A stretch of DNA of 39,924 bases from Mesorhizobium sp. (lineage in GTDB: Bacteria > Pseudomonadota > Alphaproteobacteria > Rhizobiales > Rhizobiaceae): contig JAIPUZ010000003.1 of NCBI GenBank assembly GCA_022833215.1, positions 1-39,924 of the forward strand, given 5' to 3'. Made by a program: the position numbers and the translations under genes. Positions within the stretch are counted from its first letter, which is position 1. Each line of letters starts with the position of its first letter. Under the pieces are notes generated by a model. It did no database searches and was not told the origin of the DNA. It saw only the letters and a program-made list of their open reading frames with translations. Below are positions 17,058 through 24,875 of the stretch, in pieces.

Positions 17058-17083
17058 GTGACCGTTTGCACCAAAAATCGGGC

Positions 17084-17548
17084 TCACAAGGAGCGCATGC
17101 CTTTCTCTCCGATCTCGATCTGGCCTTTGTCCGACAGAAGCCAGCCCGACAGGAATTCGACCGACGTAGCAACCTGGCCTAGCTTCCGCAGAGCACACTC
17201 CCACACCGTAGCCACGCGCCATCCCCTTTCCAGAAGCGTTGCGCGAACGTCACTGTCCCGAGCAACGTTGGCCTCGAACTTCGCCTGCCAGAACTCCGGG
17301 CGAGTCGATGGGCTGGTGGTGTAGCGACAGCCCTCGTGCCGATGCCAGAAACAGCCGTGTACGAAGATCACGGCGCGATGTTTCGGAAGAACGATGTCCG
17401 GCCGTCCGTAAACCTTGCTGGAATGAATACGGAAGCGAAAGCCGCGCGCGTGCAGCGCCCGCCTGAGAAGCAACTCGGGCTTCGTGTTCTTTCCCCTGAT
17501 CCCGGCCATCATCCGGGAGCGGGTCTGCTGGTCCACGATATCGGTCAC
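17084..17548 (-). CDS. vsr: Very short patch repair (Vsr) endonuclease
   Basis: Strand-specific nicking endonuclease of 154 residues that starts repair of T:G mismatches formed when 5-methylcytosine deaminates. The N-terminus MTDIVDQQTRSRMMAGIRGK and the core YGRPDIVLPKHRAVIFVHGC are diagnostic. Asp51 is the metal-binding catalytic residue, and the GCFWHRHEGC segment holds the zinc ligands and active-site His. Length is normal for the family. It is divergent from the C5-methyltransferase, whose mutagenic product it would repair. The start ATG lies 68 bp from the methyltransferase start, so both promoters share this gap. It reads toward the prophage fibre gene. Confidence 0.95.
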   Translation of the reverse strand: MTDIVDQQTRSRMMAGIRGKNTKPELLLRRALHARGFRFRIHSSKVYGRPDIVLPKHRAVIFVHGCFWHRHEGCRYTTSPSTRPEFWQAKFEANVARDSDVRATLLERGWRVATVWECALRKLGQVATSVEFLSGWLLSDKGQIEIGEKGMRSL

Positions 17549-17578
17549 GTGCGCCCTGGTTTTCGTTCCTGAACCTGG

Positions 17579-17609
17579 TATACATCGGCTGAATGAACTT
17601 CGTCAGGAG
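17579..17609 (+). promoter_or_regulatory. Extended -10 promoter candidate and ribosome site for methyltransferase
   Basis: TG-G-TATACA (-10 at 17579-17584, with the TGn extension) precedes the methyltransferase. A clear AGGAG ribosome site (17605-17609) lies 6 nt before a TTG codon at 17616 and decides that start. No good -35 is seen, which is tolerable for an extended -10 promoter. Confidence 0.4.
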
Positions 17610-17615
17610 CCTGAT

Positions 17616-19151
17616 TTGCCATCCACTTTCGGCGTTGTCGATCTGTTTGCCGGTCCGGGCGGACTTGGCGAGGGGTTCGCTTCCCTCGTCGAGGACGGCC
17701 ATGCGCCGTTCCGGATCGGCATTTCGGTCGAGAAGGAGGCGTCGGCCCATCGGACCCTGACGCTGCGTGCCTTTCTGCGCGAGTACCGTGCACGTCATGG
17801 CGTCTTGCCGAAAGAGTTCATCGATTTCCATGCCGGGCTGGCATCCGAACCGGACTGGTCAGCCGTCGATGCCGAAGCGTGGCAGCATGCCATCGACGAA
17901 GCCCGCGCGCTTGAGCTGGGCACCGGGGCTGCGGCGACCGCCATAAATGGCGCCATCGCGACGCTGAAAGCAAAATACGACGACACGATCCTGATCGGCG
18001 GCCCGCCCTGTCAGGCATATTCCCTGGTGGGGCGCGTCCGCTCCAGAGGCAAGGTCGGCTACGTCCCGGAGGAGGATGCGCGGCACTACCTCTTTCGGGA
18101 GTACATCCGGGTCCTCGACAAGCTTCGCCCGGCCGCCTTTGTTATGGAAAACGTCAAGGGCATGCTTTCGTCGACAGTCGAAAGCCGGCTTGTCTTCGAG
18201 ATGCTGATGGAGGATCTTTCCTCGCTCGGCACGGGTCACGCCCATCACTACGAACTTCGTGCCGTCCGGGTAGAGGATGGCAAGGCCAGCCTGCAGGAGG
18301 CGGCGCTGCCCTCGGATTTCATCGTGCGCGCCGAGGCGTTCGGAGTCCCGCAGCGTCGCCACAGGGTGATCATCGTCGGCATCCGCTCTGACCTCGCAGG
18401 ACGTGCCGCCGATGCGGAGATCGCTGTATCGGGGATGGCACGTACCGTCCGCGATGTCATCGAAACAATGCCCGCCTTGCGAAGCGGCATCAGCCGCGGG
18501 CTCGACGACGCGGCGGCTTGGCGAGGAGAAGTCCTCGAAGCCGCAAACATGCTAGCCGGCCTTTCCAAGGGTGAGGACAACCGGGCGCTCCGTGAGGCGT
18601 TCCTGAGCGTTTCGGAGCAAGTGGAGGAAAACCCGACTACCGTTCGGGCTGCGTCACGGTTGCCAGACGGCTACGGCACTTCGAACGATGAGCTACTGCA
18701 GTGGATCGAGCGACCGGAACTTCGCGCGATCGCCCAGCACGAGACGCGTGGGCACATGGCGTCGGATCTGGGCCGCTACCTGTTTGCTGCCGTGTTCGGA
18801 ACCGTCCATCACTACAGCCCGAAGGCGGCCGATTTCCCTCTGTTGCTCAGCCCTGATCACCGCAACTGGCACAGTGGTGTCTTCAATGACCGCTTCCGGG
18901 TTCAGCTGGCGGACGAGGCATCGACCACGGTCACGAGCCACATCTCGAAGGATGGCCACTACTTCATTCACCCCGATCCGATCCAGTGCCGTAGCCTGAC
19001 GGTTCGCGAAGCTGCTCGTCTGCAGACCTTTCCCGACGATTACCTGTTTCTCGGCAACCGAACGCAGCAATATGTCCAAGTTGGAAATGCCGTGCCGCCG
19101 TTTCTTGCAAGGCAGATTGCAGCGCTCGTGCTATCTACGCTGAAACGGTGA
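17616..19151 (+). CDS. DNA (cytosine-5-)-methyltransferase
   Basis: C5-cytosine methyltransferase, 511 residues from the TTG start. Motif I is VVDLFAGPGGLGEGF (about 7-21), motif IV GGPPCQAYSL carries the nucleophile Cys132, motif VI is MENVKG (about 177-182), motif VIII QRRHR (246-250), and motifs IX-X near the C-terminus read REAARLQTFPDDY and QVGNAVPP. The region between motifs VIII and IX is long enough for a target recognition domain. An in-frame ATG at 17484 would add 44 residues, but they lie antisense to Vsr and lack a ribosome site. The target site cannot be read from sequence. It probably marks self DNA for the adjacent nuclease operon. Confidence 0.95.
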   Translation: MPSTFGVVDLFAGPGGLGEGFASLVEDGHAPFRIGISVEKEASAHRTLTLRAFLREYRARHGVLPKEFIDFHAGLASEPDWSAVDAEAWQHAIDEARALELGTGAAATAINGAIATLKAKYDDTILIGGPPCQAYSLVGRVRSRGKVGYVPEEDARHYLFREYIRVLDKLRPAAFVMENVKGMLSSTVESRLVFEMLMEDLSSLGTGHAHHYELRAVRVEDGKASLQEAALPSDFIVRAEAFGVPQRRHRVIIVGIRSDLAGRAADAEIAVSGMARTVRDVIETMPALRSGISRGLDDAAAWRGEVLEAANMLAGLSKGEDNRALREAFLSVSEQVEENPTTVRAASRLPDGYGTSNDELLQWIERPELRAIAQHETRGHMASDLGRYLFAAVFGTVHHYSPKAADFPLLLSPDHRNWHSGVFNDRFRVQLADEASTTVTSHISKDGHYFIHPDPIQCRSLTVREAARLQTFPDDYLFLGNRTQQYVQVGNAVPPFLARQIAALVLSTLKR

Positions 19152-19171
19152 ACACTACCGATCTGTCATGA

Positions 19172-19201
19172 GGTGTTCGACGCATTAAATGCGACAACAC
19201 C
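19172..19201. terminator. Nested inverted repeat between convergent genes
   Basis: GGTGTT (19172-19177) pairs with AACACC (19196-19201), enclosing the near-perfect palindrome CGCATT-A-AATGCG (19181-19193). It fills the 61-bp gap between the stop codons of the methyltransferase and AIPR genes. It has no clear T-tract on either side, so it may be a bidirectional terminator of low strength or a protein-binding palindrome. Confidence 0.45.
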
Positions 19202-19212
19202 GATGTCGGGCA

Positions 19213-21018
19213 TCATGATTGTCGCACCTCTTGGATTGAACCCCGCGGAACTGGGAATTCAGCGGCTCTTACCTTCGCCCACGTGTCCGCGCGCTTCGCC
19301 ACCTCCGAAATTTGCTGACCCGGGGCGATCCTGTTGAACTCGGCGTTTACGACGACGGCCCAGTCCCAGAGCAGGTCTCGCAGGCCAGCTGAAATCCCTT
19401 GCCGCATCCATATCTGCTCGAGGTCGAGCCGGTCACCAAGTCGATCGGCTACCACCGATACGACGTAAGTCGCAATGTTGACCCATCCTTGGCGAAACAC
19501 CTCCTTTGCTTCCTTTGTCTTGATCATGCTCTCGATCGCCTTGAACAGGATGACCTTGGCGATCATCGCCCGATACCAGCGGGCATCGAGTGGGCTGGGC
19601 ACAATCGTCGGATCGTCATCGAGAGCAGCCATGAAGGCCGCGAAGTTCTTCTCGCCAGCCATGGCGACCTGGTTCGGCTTGCAGCGCCAGGCTTCATGGT
19701 ACTTGGCGATGTCGTTCTTGGTCAGCTTGCGTTTCGGCGGGATCATCTCCTTCAGGTTTCGCCTTTTGGCCGGCGTGGTGCCTTCCCTCAGCAGCATGAC
19801 GTTGTAGGCGCCAGCTGCGCGCTCGTAGAACCATCGCGTTGCACCGTCGGGGCACCACGTGTCGTTCGCGAGTTTCTCGAGCTCTCGATGGAACGGGCGA
19901 TTCGCCGACAGGTCGGACATCTTCACCGCGTTCTGACTGTTCGCATACCGTGACACGTTGCTGATCAGTCTCTCGCGCGCTTCGTCTTGCGATCCCTTCA
20001 GGATGATGATCTTGGCCGGGACCATGACATGGCTGAGATCGATGGTACGATCATCGCGGGATGAGAAGTAGATGGTCGAGGTTGTCTGGCCGCCGTTCAC
20101 GATCTGCAGACCCTTCAGGAAGGACAGGCCCAGATTACCGTCGTCGGTCCGCTCGAAGGCCGCTTCGTCGCAGACAAGCACAAGGCCATTGTTGAAGGCG
20201 AGGAAGTGCTCCGGTTCCTTCCGCAGCGTTTCGACGATGCCCTTGTTGACCGCGCGCTTGTTCCCCAGAAAGGTGCGAATATTGGCTTCGAGCAGCGTCG
20301 TCCCGTGGCGCAGATAGAGATCTCGAATGAGCTGCCCTGGAATGGCTGTTAGGGCATACTCGTAGTCAGCATCGGGGTCTGGAACATGTACGCAGGGGAG
20401 TGCCCGACCGATCGACTGGACGAAACTTACGGCCAGTTCGTCTCGCGGTTTGCCCTCGGTGTGGCGGAACAGCCTCTCCATATCCATGGCCTCGACGGCC
20501 ACCATCTTCTGGTGAACCTCCTTGTTCGAGAACCGTTTGGTTTTGGTCTTGCCATCGGTGATCACGAACACTCGAAGTCGGTCGATGTCGCCCCAGCGAG
20601 AACGAATAGTGGCGACCAGATCCCTGACGGGATGCGTTGGATCGATCCTTGCGTCGAGGTTGCCGCTTGCCGCTCGAAAGAGAAAGCGAACGCCTTCGCT
20701 TGCAGTTGCGGTGGCATCCGAGTCCCTGAGATCGTTCAGTTCTTCTGTCCCGAAATAGTGGGTCACGAAGAGGTCGAGAGCCGTTTCATCGGAGCTGAGC
20801 GCATAGCCCGTAATGCGGAGCTTCGCGTTGCCGACCTTGCCGCTCCAGTGGCAAACGGTTGGTGCCTCGCAGATCCCGGTTTCCGCGACGTGCTCCATGA
20901 CCATTTCCGCAAAAACGAGCTCATCCGAAGGAAATGGGCCTTCGCCGGCCTCTACGCGCTCGGCGATGATGGTCTGCAGATCGGAACGAAAGTTGCGGTG
21001 AAAATCATCGAGGCTCAT
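19213..21018 (-). CDS. AIPR family protein
   Basis: Protein of 601 residues with the AIPR (abortive infection phage resistance) domain, first noted in lactococcal abortive-infection proteins. The family core lies at about 220-400: LLEANIRTFLGN (242-253), VNKGIVETL (257-265), FLAFNNGLVLVCDEA (272-286) and LQIVNGGQTTSTIYF (304-318). About 200 N-terminal residues before the core could hold a nuclease-like or recognition domain but no motif is firm. I use the ATG at 21018, one nucleotide after the DUF4420 stop; an upstream TTG at 21033 would add five residues. Last gene of the operon. The molecular activity of AIPR is not settled; in this setting it is likely an effector or DNA-binding partner. 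Confidence 0.9.
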   Translation of the reverse strand: MSLDDFHRNFRSDLQTIIAERVEAGEGPFPSDELVFAEMVMEHVAETGICEAPTVCHWSGKVGNAKLRITGYALSSDETALDLFVTHYFGTEELNDLRDSDATATASEGVRFLFRAASGNLDARIDPTHPVRDLVATIRSRWGDIDRLRVFVITDGKTKTKRFSNKEVHQKMVAVEAMDMERLFRHTEGKPRDELAVSFVQSIGRALPCVHVPDPDADYEYALTAIPGQLIRDLYLRHGTTLLEANIRTFLGNKRAVNKGIVETLRKEPEHFLAFNNGLVLVCDEAAFERTDDGNLGLSFLKGLQIVNGGQTTSTIYFSSRDDRTIDLSHVMVPAKIIILKGSQDEARERLISNVSRYANSQNAVKMSDLSANRPFHRELEKLANDTWCPDGATRWFYERAAGAYNVMLLREGTTPAKRRNLKEMIPPKRKLTKNDIAKYHEAWRCKPNQVAMAGEKNFAAFMAALDDDPTIVPSPLDARWYRAMIAKVILFKAIESMIKTKEAKEVFRQGWVNIATYVVSVVADRLGDRLDLEQIWMRQGISAGLRDLLWDWAVVVNAEFNRIAPGQQISEVAKRADTWAKVRAAEFPVPRGSIQEVRQS

Positions 21019-21019
21019 G

Positions 21020-22024
21020 TCAATCCAGTCCAAGTTCTTTGATCAGCTCCGAAAGTCCGATCGAGGGAACTTCGAGCGCGTCGAGGTCGAGCACATAGGC
21101 AGCTGAGCGGATGGCGGCTGGAAGCGCCGCGCGCGTGAGACGCGGCATGTCACCTTCCGCGCGGAACGCCCTTGCGTCCTTCAATGTCAGTGTGCGCCCG
21201 TAGAGCGCTGCATGCTCGTCGAGGTACCCCATCACCATGAGCAGTGCTTCGAACCCGCGTTGCACTCCGGCCAGTCCGAACCTCTCTCGGAGCTCAGTCA
21301 CAAGACGGACGAGCGAGACCCCATCGGTATTCTCTTCGAAGCGAAAGCCGCACAGGAAGTTGGGCGCCCGGTCACCATCCAGCTGTTCGATGCTGTTGAT
21401 CCGCGCGAGGAAGCTGCCGGTCCGGACCGTGCTCTTCACCTCTATCGCGCCACCCCGAACGTGGAAATCCTGTGCAGCCCGCAACGGCCCCTGCCAGCAG
21501 TCGAGAGCACCGGCTCCGAGGGAGGTGTCCGTGAGCAGCCTGAGCATCCAGAGTTCGCCGAGCAGGCCGATCTGCGCATCGGACGAAAGAGGACGGTGCG
21601 TTCGGGCCATGAAAGCCTGCCACTCCCTGACCCGTTCGAGGAAGGCTTCCACAACGTCGCGGCTCGCGCTGTTGGCTGCAGTCTCCAGCGTTCTCAAGAC
21701 ATCCACGACCATGATGGCGAAGATGTCGGGTGAACCCTCTGGCCGCCTCACGAGGGCGATCGCCGTCTTGCCCGCGAATACGGTTTGACCCTCGATGCAG
21801 GAGACATCGAAACCCTTGCCCTCAGGAAGCCTTGCCGGGTTCACCGGCCACGATCCCGGAAAGGAGACGATCAACGCCTCCCGTCCGAGCGGGAAGTGAC
21901 AGCCTGCTTCAACAGAGACGGCGCCCATCCCAGTGAGGTGGACAAATCGCCAGTCTTCCGCCGCTTCTTGGCGCGCGAGCGCTCGCCAGGCACGCGCAAT
22001 CCCATCTTCAGTCCACCCACTCAT
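21020..22024 (-). CDS. PD-(D/E)XK motif protein (DUF4420), predicted nuclease
   Basis: Protein of 334 residues matching DUF4420, a restriction-endonuclease-fold family. The catalytic signature is complete: Glu157 in GLLGELWMLRLL, Asp186 in AAQDFHVRG, and the Glu195/Lys197 pair in AIEVKSTV. The start ATG lies inside the last codons of the Z1 gene (17-nt overlap), so a longer open frame upstream is not used. The N-terminal 140 residues are beta-rich (FVHLTGMGAVSVEAGCHFPL) and may bind partner or DNA. In Z1-linked systems this family is the likely DNA-cleaving subunit, fed by the GHKL and Z1 ATPases. No conventional type II enzyme accompanies the methylase, so this is the best restriction candidate. 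Confidence 0.88.
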   Translation of the reverse strand: MSGWTEDGIARAWRALARQEAAEDWRFVHLTGMGAVSVEAGCHFPLGREALIVSFPGSWPVNPARLPEGKGFDVSCIEGQTVFAGKTAIALVRRPEGSPDIFAIMVVDVLRTLETAANSASRDVVEAFLERVREWQAFMARTHRPLSSDAQIGLLGELWMLRLLTDTSLGAGALDCWQGPLRAAQDFHVRGGAIEVKSTVRTGSFLARINSIEQLDGDRAPNFLCGFRFEENTDGVSLVRLVTELRERFGLAGVQRGFEALLMVMGYLDEHAALYGRTLTLKDARAFRAEGDMPRLTRAALPAAIRSAAYVLDLDALEVPSIGLSELIKELGLD

Positions 22025-24875
22025 TGAGGCCTCCCCAAAGTACGCTGTTGGCGATGTACCTCGAATTGGAGACCCTTCTCTCGGAGTTGCTTGACGGAAA
22101 ACTGATTGCCCAGGCGACGACCGGATCGGCATTCTTCAGTTCATCGACGCCCGCACCCTCGGGATCGAGCAGATAGAGCATGAGCAGGCCGCGTTCCCGG
22201 CGAGATGGAATACCCTCTTCGGCGACGCCTTCTCCGAGTACATGACGGATCTGTGGACCTCTCGGTTCGGACGGCGGCTCCTTGCCTTCGTTTCGATCCG
22301 TGTCGTTGCGCCAGGTCTTCTGGCTGAGATCGAGCGCTGCCTTCCATTCTGCCTCGGTCAGATCGATGGCCTGATCGCGAGGCGAGATCAGGGTCTTGAT
22401 CGAGTATCGATCCGCATGCTCGGTCGTGCGCTTGCGCTGGAGCATGTTGACCGAAAAACCGCCTACCGTGCGGTGCTTGTCGTCCGGGCCGCTGTCCTTC
22501 CCGATCAGTGCGACCGTCCAGTTGGTCAGCTCACGATCCTTGTTCATCTCCTCGATGAAGTCCGCGATCAGCGGACTCATTATCCGGAAGCTGGCGGGAT
22601 GGGTCCTGTAATCCCGGAGGAATGAGATTACGCTCAGGGCTGGCACGTTGCGCCACAGGTGACCGTTCCACTTTTGACGATCCGGCACGAAGTGCTGATG
22701 GTTCAGGTCCTTCGATGGGCCAAGTGCACCGATGAACCGATCCGTAGCCTCGAAGTTCGCCGTGATGTCATCCTTGCGGTTGGGAAACACGATAGTCTGT
22801 AGAAGATCGCCCGAATAGGTCAGCTGCATAGCGCGAGCGTTCCTCATCTTCGCCCGCGAAGTCACGGTCAGAACGGAGTGCGATTTTACGCGCAGGCCGA
22901 ACTGTTTGGGCGTGGCGCCGGCCGCGACCATGTTGTCGAACTCCTGACGCAACTCTTCGGCGGCATCGGCGATATGGCCAAACCACTCCACCATTTCCTG
23001 CGATGTGTAGAGGCGGCAGACATCGAGGTAGCCGTCGCGGTAGCCGAACCAGCGCCCCATCTGCATGAGTGTGTCGTACATGCGTGCAGTTCGAAGGAAG
23101 TAGCTCGTGCAGAGACCTTCGAGCGTCAGACCGCGCGCCAGCTTGTCGCCGCCGATGGCAATCACCTTGAGGCCGGTGCCATCATTCTCGGCGTAGTCGA
23201 GTGCGTCTTTCGCCGTCCCGTTGATTTCGCGCACGCGAATGTCTGACAGGACGTCGGGGAGGACGCCACGAATGTCCGCCCACGAGAAGTCCTCCAGCGT
23301 TTCTCCTTCGACGAGGGCAGAGCGAATTCCCTTCATGCCTAGCAGGAAGGTCTCTTCATATTCCTTGCGCATAGACGCCTCGAGGTTCTCGAGCTCGATG
23401 CCGCGGGTGTAGCGGCCCTTCAGATCCCGCACGTACTCTGCGACCTGGTTGACGACAGCGTTCTGTACCGAGGTGAAGCGGGTGACGTGGATGAGCATCG
23501 AGGAGTGCTTGCTGCCCTGTCTTCTCAGCTTCCTCACGGCACAGGCATAGACGAAGGAGCGGATCGCTTCTGCGAGCGAGTCCGGCGCACGGTCCTCCCC
23601 CCGCCATCGTGGCCGGTATCCGTTCTTGTGTCGTGGCGGCATCCACGGCTGGAACTCATCGTCCGAAAGCGGGCGCACCAGAGGCAGGTCTTCCGGCGTG
23701 CTGGAAGCTGATCCGAAGACACGGCCCGGTCCGACATAATTCGATGGTGCCGCAAGGCTGGTGATGAAGGCTGCGGGGAAGAGGTCCGGTCCGTGCTCCT
23801 GAGTCTCCCCGCGGTCATGAATGAAGATGTTCGCAAAGGGTGTCGCCGTGTAGCCGACATAGGCCTTCCGCGAGAAATGGTGGAGGATCGACCGGATCAA
23901 CCTGTTGATCGTCTTGGGCTCGTGTTCGAGATCCGGGTTGCCGAACTCGTCCACGACATCTTCACCGGTGTCGACGGATCCGTGATCGGACTCGTCGTCG
24001 ATCACTAGGAGAGGCAGGTTGGTGACGAGTTTGCGACCTGTTTCGGGGTCGACGTGATTGGCCACACGGTTGCGAATCCAGTGCAGCAGGCGCTCCAAAA
24101 CCGTCTTGTTCTTCTTGACGACGAACAACCACGGTCGCTGTTCTGGGCTGATGTTCATCTTCGCGGCAACGGCCGTATTGAAGTCGCCCTTGTCGCTCCG
24201 ATTCGTTGCAGCATTGGGACGGACCGACATGTCCTTATCGATCAGTCCGACCCCCACTGCCGGGAGCTCGTCAGCATCCGTGATGGTGGCAAAGCCGAGA
24301 AACCCCTCGTCCAAGCGGATCTGGGTCTGTGCTCTCAGGTTGTTGTGCAGGCCGGCGAGCACGATGATGATCTTGTAACCGGCGTCGGCTGCCTTGCAGA
24401 TCAGTCCGGTATAGTTGCCTGTCTTCCCCGACTGGACGTGGCCCACGACTAGGCCGCGACGATCCCAGGCGCCTTCCCGGGTCGGGTCCTCGAGCTGCGA
24501 AAGGACTTCGTCCGTGGCGACGTCGAGAGCATCGAGGGCCGTCCAGGGGATGCGTGCTTCCATGTACTCCGAGTAGCGCTGCCAATAGGTCCAGCCCTTC
24601 TTCCTTTCTGCATCAAGCCAGGCCACATGGTCCTCACCGCTCGACAGGGTGGCGTTCTCGCCCACCGTGCGGCTTGACCGGCGGATCAGTTCGTCAACGA
24701 GCGCGTCCCGATCAACAAGGGCGAAATCGTCCTCCATCATGATCGACAGCTTCGTCAGCTCCTTCTCGATCATTTCCGGAGAGACAGGGCTCTGAGCGCG
24801 TTCTGCAGCAAGGCGGAGCATGTTCTGGGCCATGGAAAGGATTGAATCGAAGGCCTTCTGGTTTGAAATCGTCAT
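22008..24875 (-). CDS. Z1 domain superfamily 2 ATPase/helicase
   Basis: Large motor-like protein, 955 residues. An N-terminal helical region (1-135) is followed by a superfamily 2 core: Walker A GHVQSGKT (145-152), Walker B LLVIDDES (289-296), then a YVGYTATPFANIF motif III region near 340-352. The Z1 domain covers about 400-700, with GGDKLARGLTLEGLCTSYF and the arginine-finger motif QMGRWFGYRDGYLDV. Z1 proteins are found almost only with MutL-like ATPases, PD-(D/E)XK nucleases and methylases, and are predicted to translocate or remodel DNA. ATGA overlap with the upstream GHKL gene, 17-nt overlap with the downstream nuclease gene. All key ATPase motifs are intact. Confidence 0.93.
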   Translation of the reverse strand: MTISNQKAFDSILSMAQNMLRLAAERAQSPVSPEMIEKELTKLSIMMEDDFALVDRDALVDELIRRSSRTVGENATLSSGEDHVAWLDAERKKGWTYWQRYSEYMEARIPWTALDALDVATDEVLSQLEDPTREGAWDRRGLVVGHVQSGKTGNYTGLICKAADAGYKIIIVLAGLHNNLRAQTQIRLDEGFLGFATITDADELPAVGVGLIDKDMSVRPNAATNRSDKGDFNTAVAAKMNISPEQRPWLFVVKKNKTVLERLLHWIRNRVANHVDPETGRKLVTNLPLLVIDDESDHGSVDTGEDVVDEFGNPDLEHEPKTINRLIRSILHHFSRKAYVGYTATPFANIFIHDRGETQEHGPDLFPAAFITSLAAPSNYVGPGRVFGSASSTPEDLPLVRPLSDDEFQPWMPPRHKNGYRPRWRGEDRAPDSLAEAIRSFVYACAVRKLRRQGSKHSSMLIHVTRFTSVQNAVVNQVAEYVRDLKGRYTRGIELENLEASMRKEYEETFLLGMKGIRSALVEGETLEDFSWADIRGVLPDVLSDIRVREINGTAKDALDYAENDGTGLKVIAIGGDKLARGLTLEGLCTSYFLRTARMYDTLMQMGRWFGYRDGYLDVCRLYTSQEMVEWFGHIADAAEELRQEFDNMVAAGATPKQFGLRVKSHSVLTVTSRAKMRNARAMQLTYSGDLLQTIVFPNRKDDITANFEATDRFIGALGPSKDLNHQHFVPDRQKWNGHLWRNVPALSVISFLRDYRTHPASFRIMSPLIADFIEEMNKDRELTNWTVALIGKDSGPDDKHRTVGGFSVNMLQRKRTTEHADRYSIKTLISPRDQAIDLTEAEWKAALDLSQKTWRNDTDRNEGKEPPSEPRGPQIRHVLGEGVAEEGIPSRRERGLLMLYLLDPEGAGVDELKNADPVVAWAISFPSSNSERRVSNSRYIANSVLWGGLNEWVD

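Noticed and set aside
20386-21042. A 218-codon plus-strand frame antisense to the AIPR gene
   Set aside because: No ribosome site or family features; the AIPR motifs on the other strand are clear.
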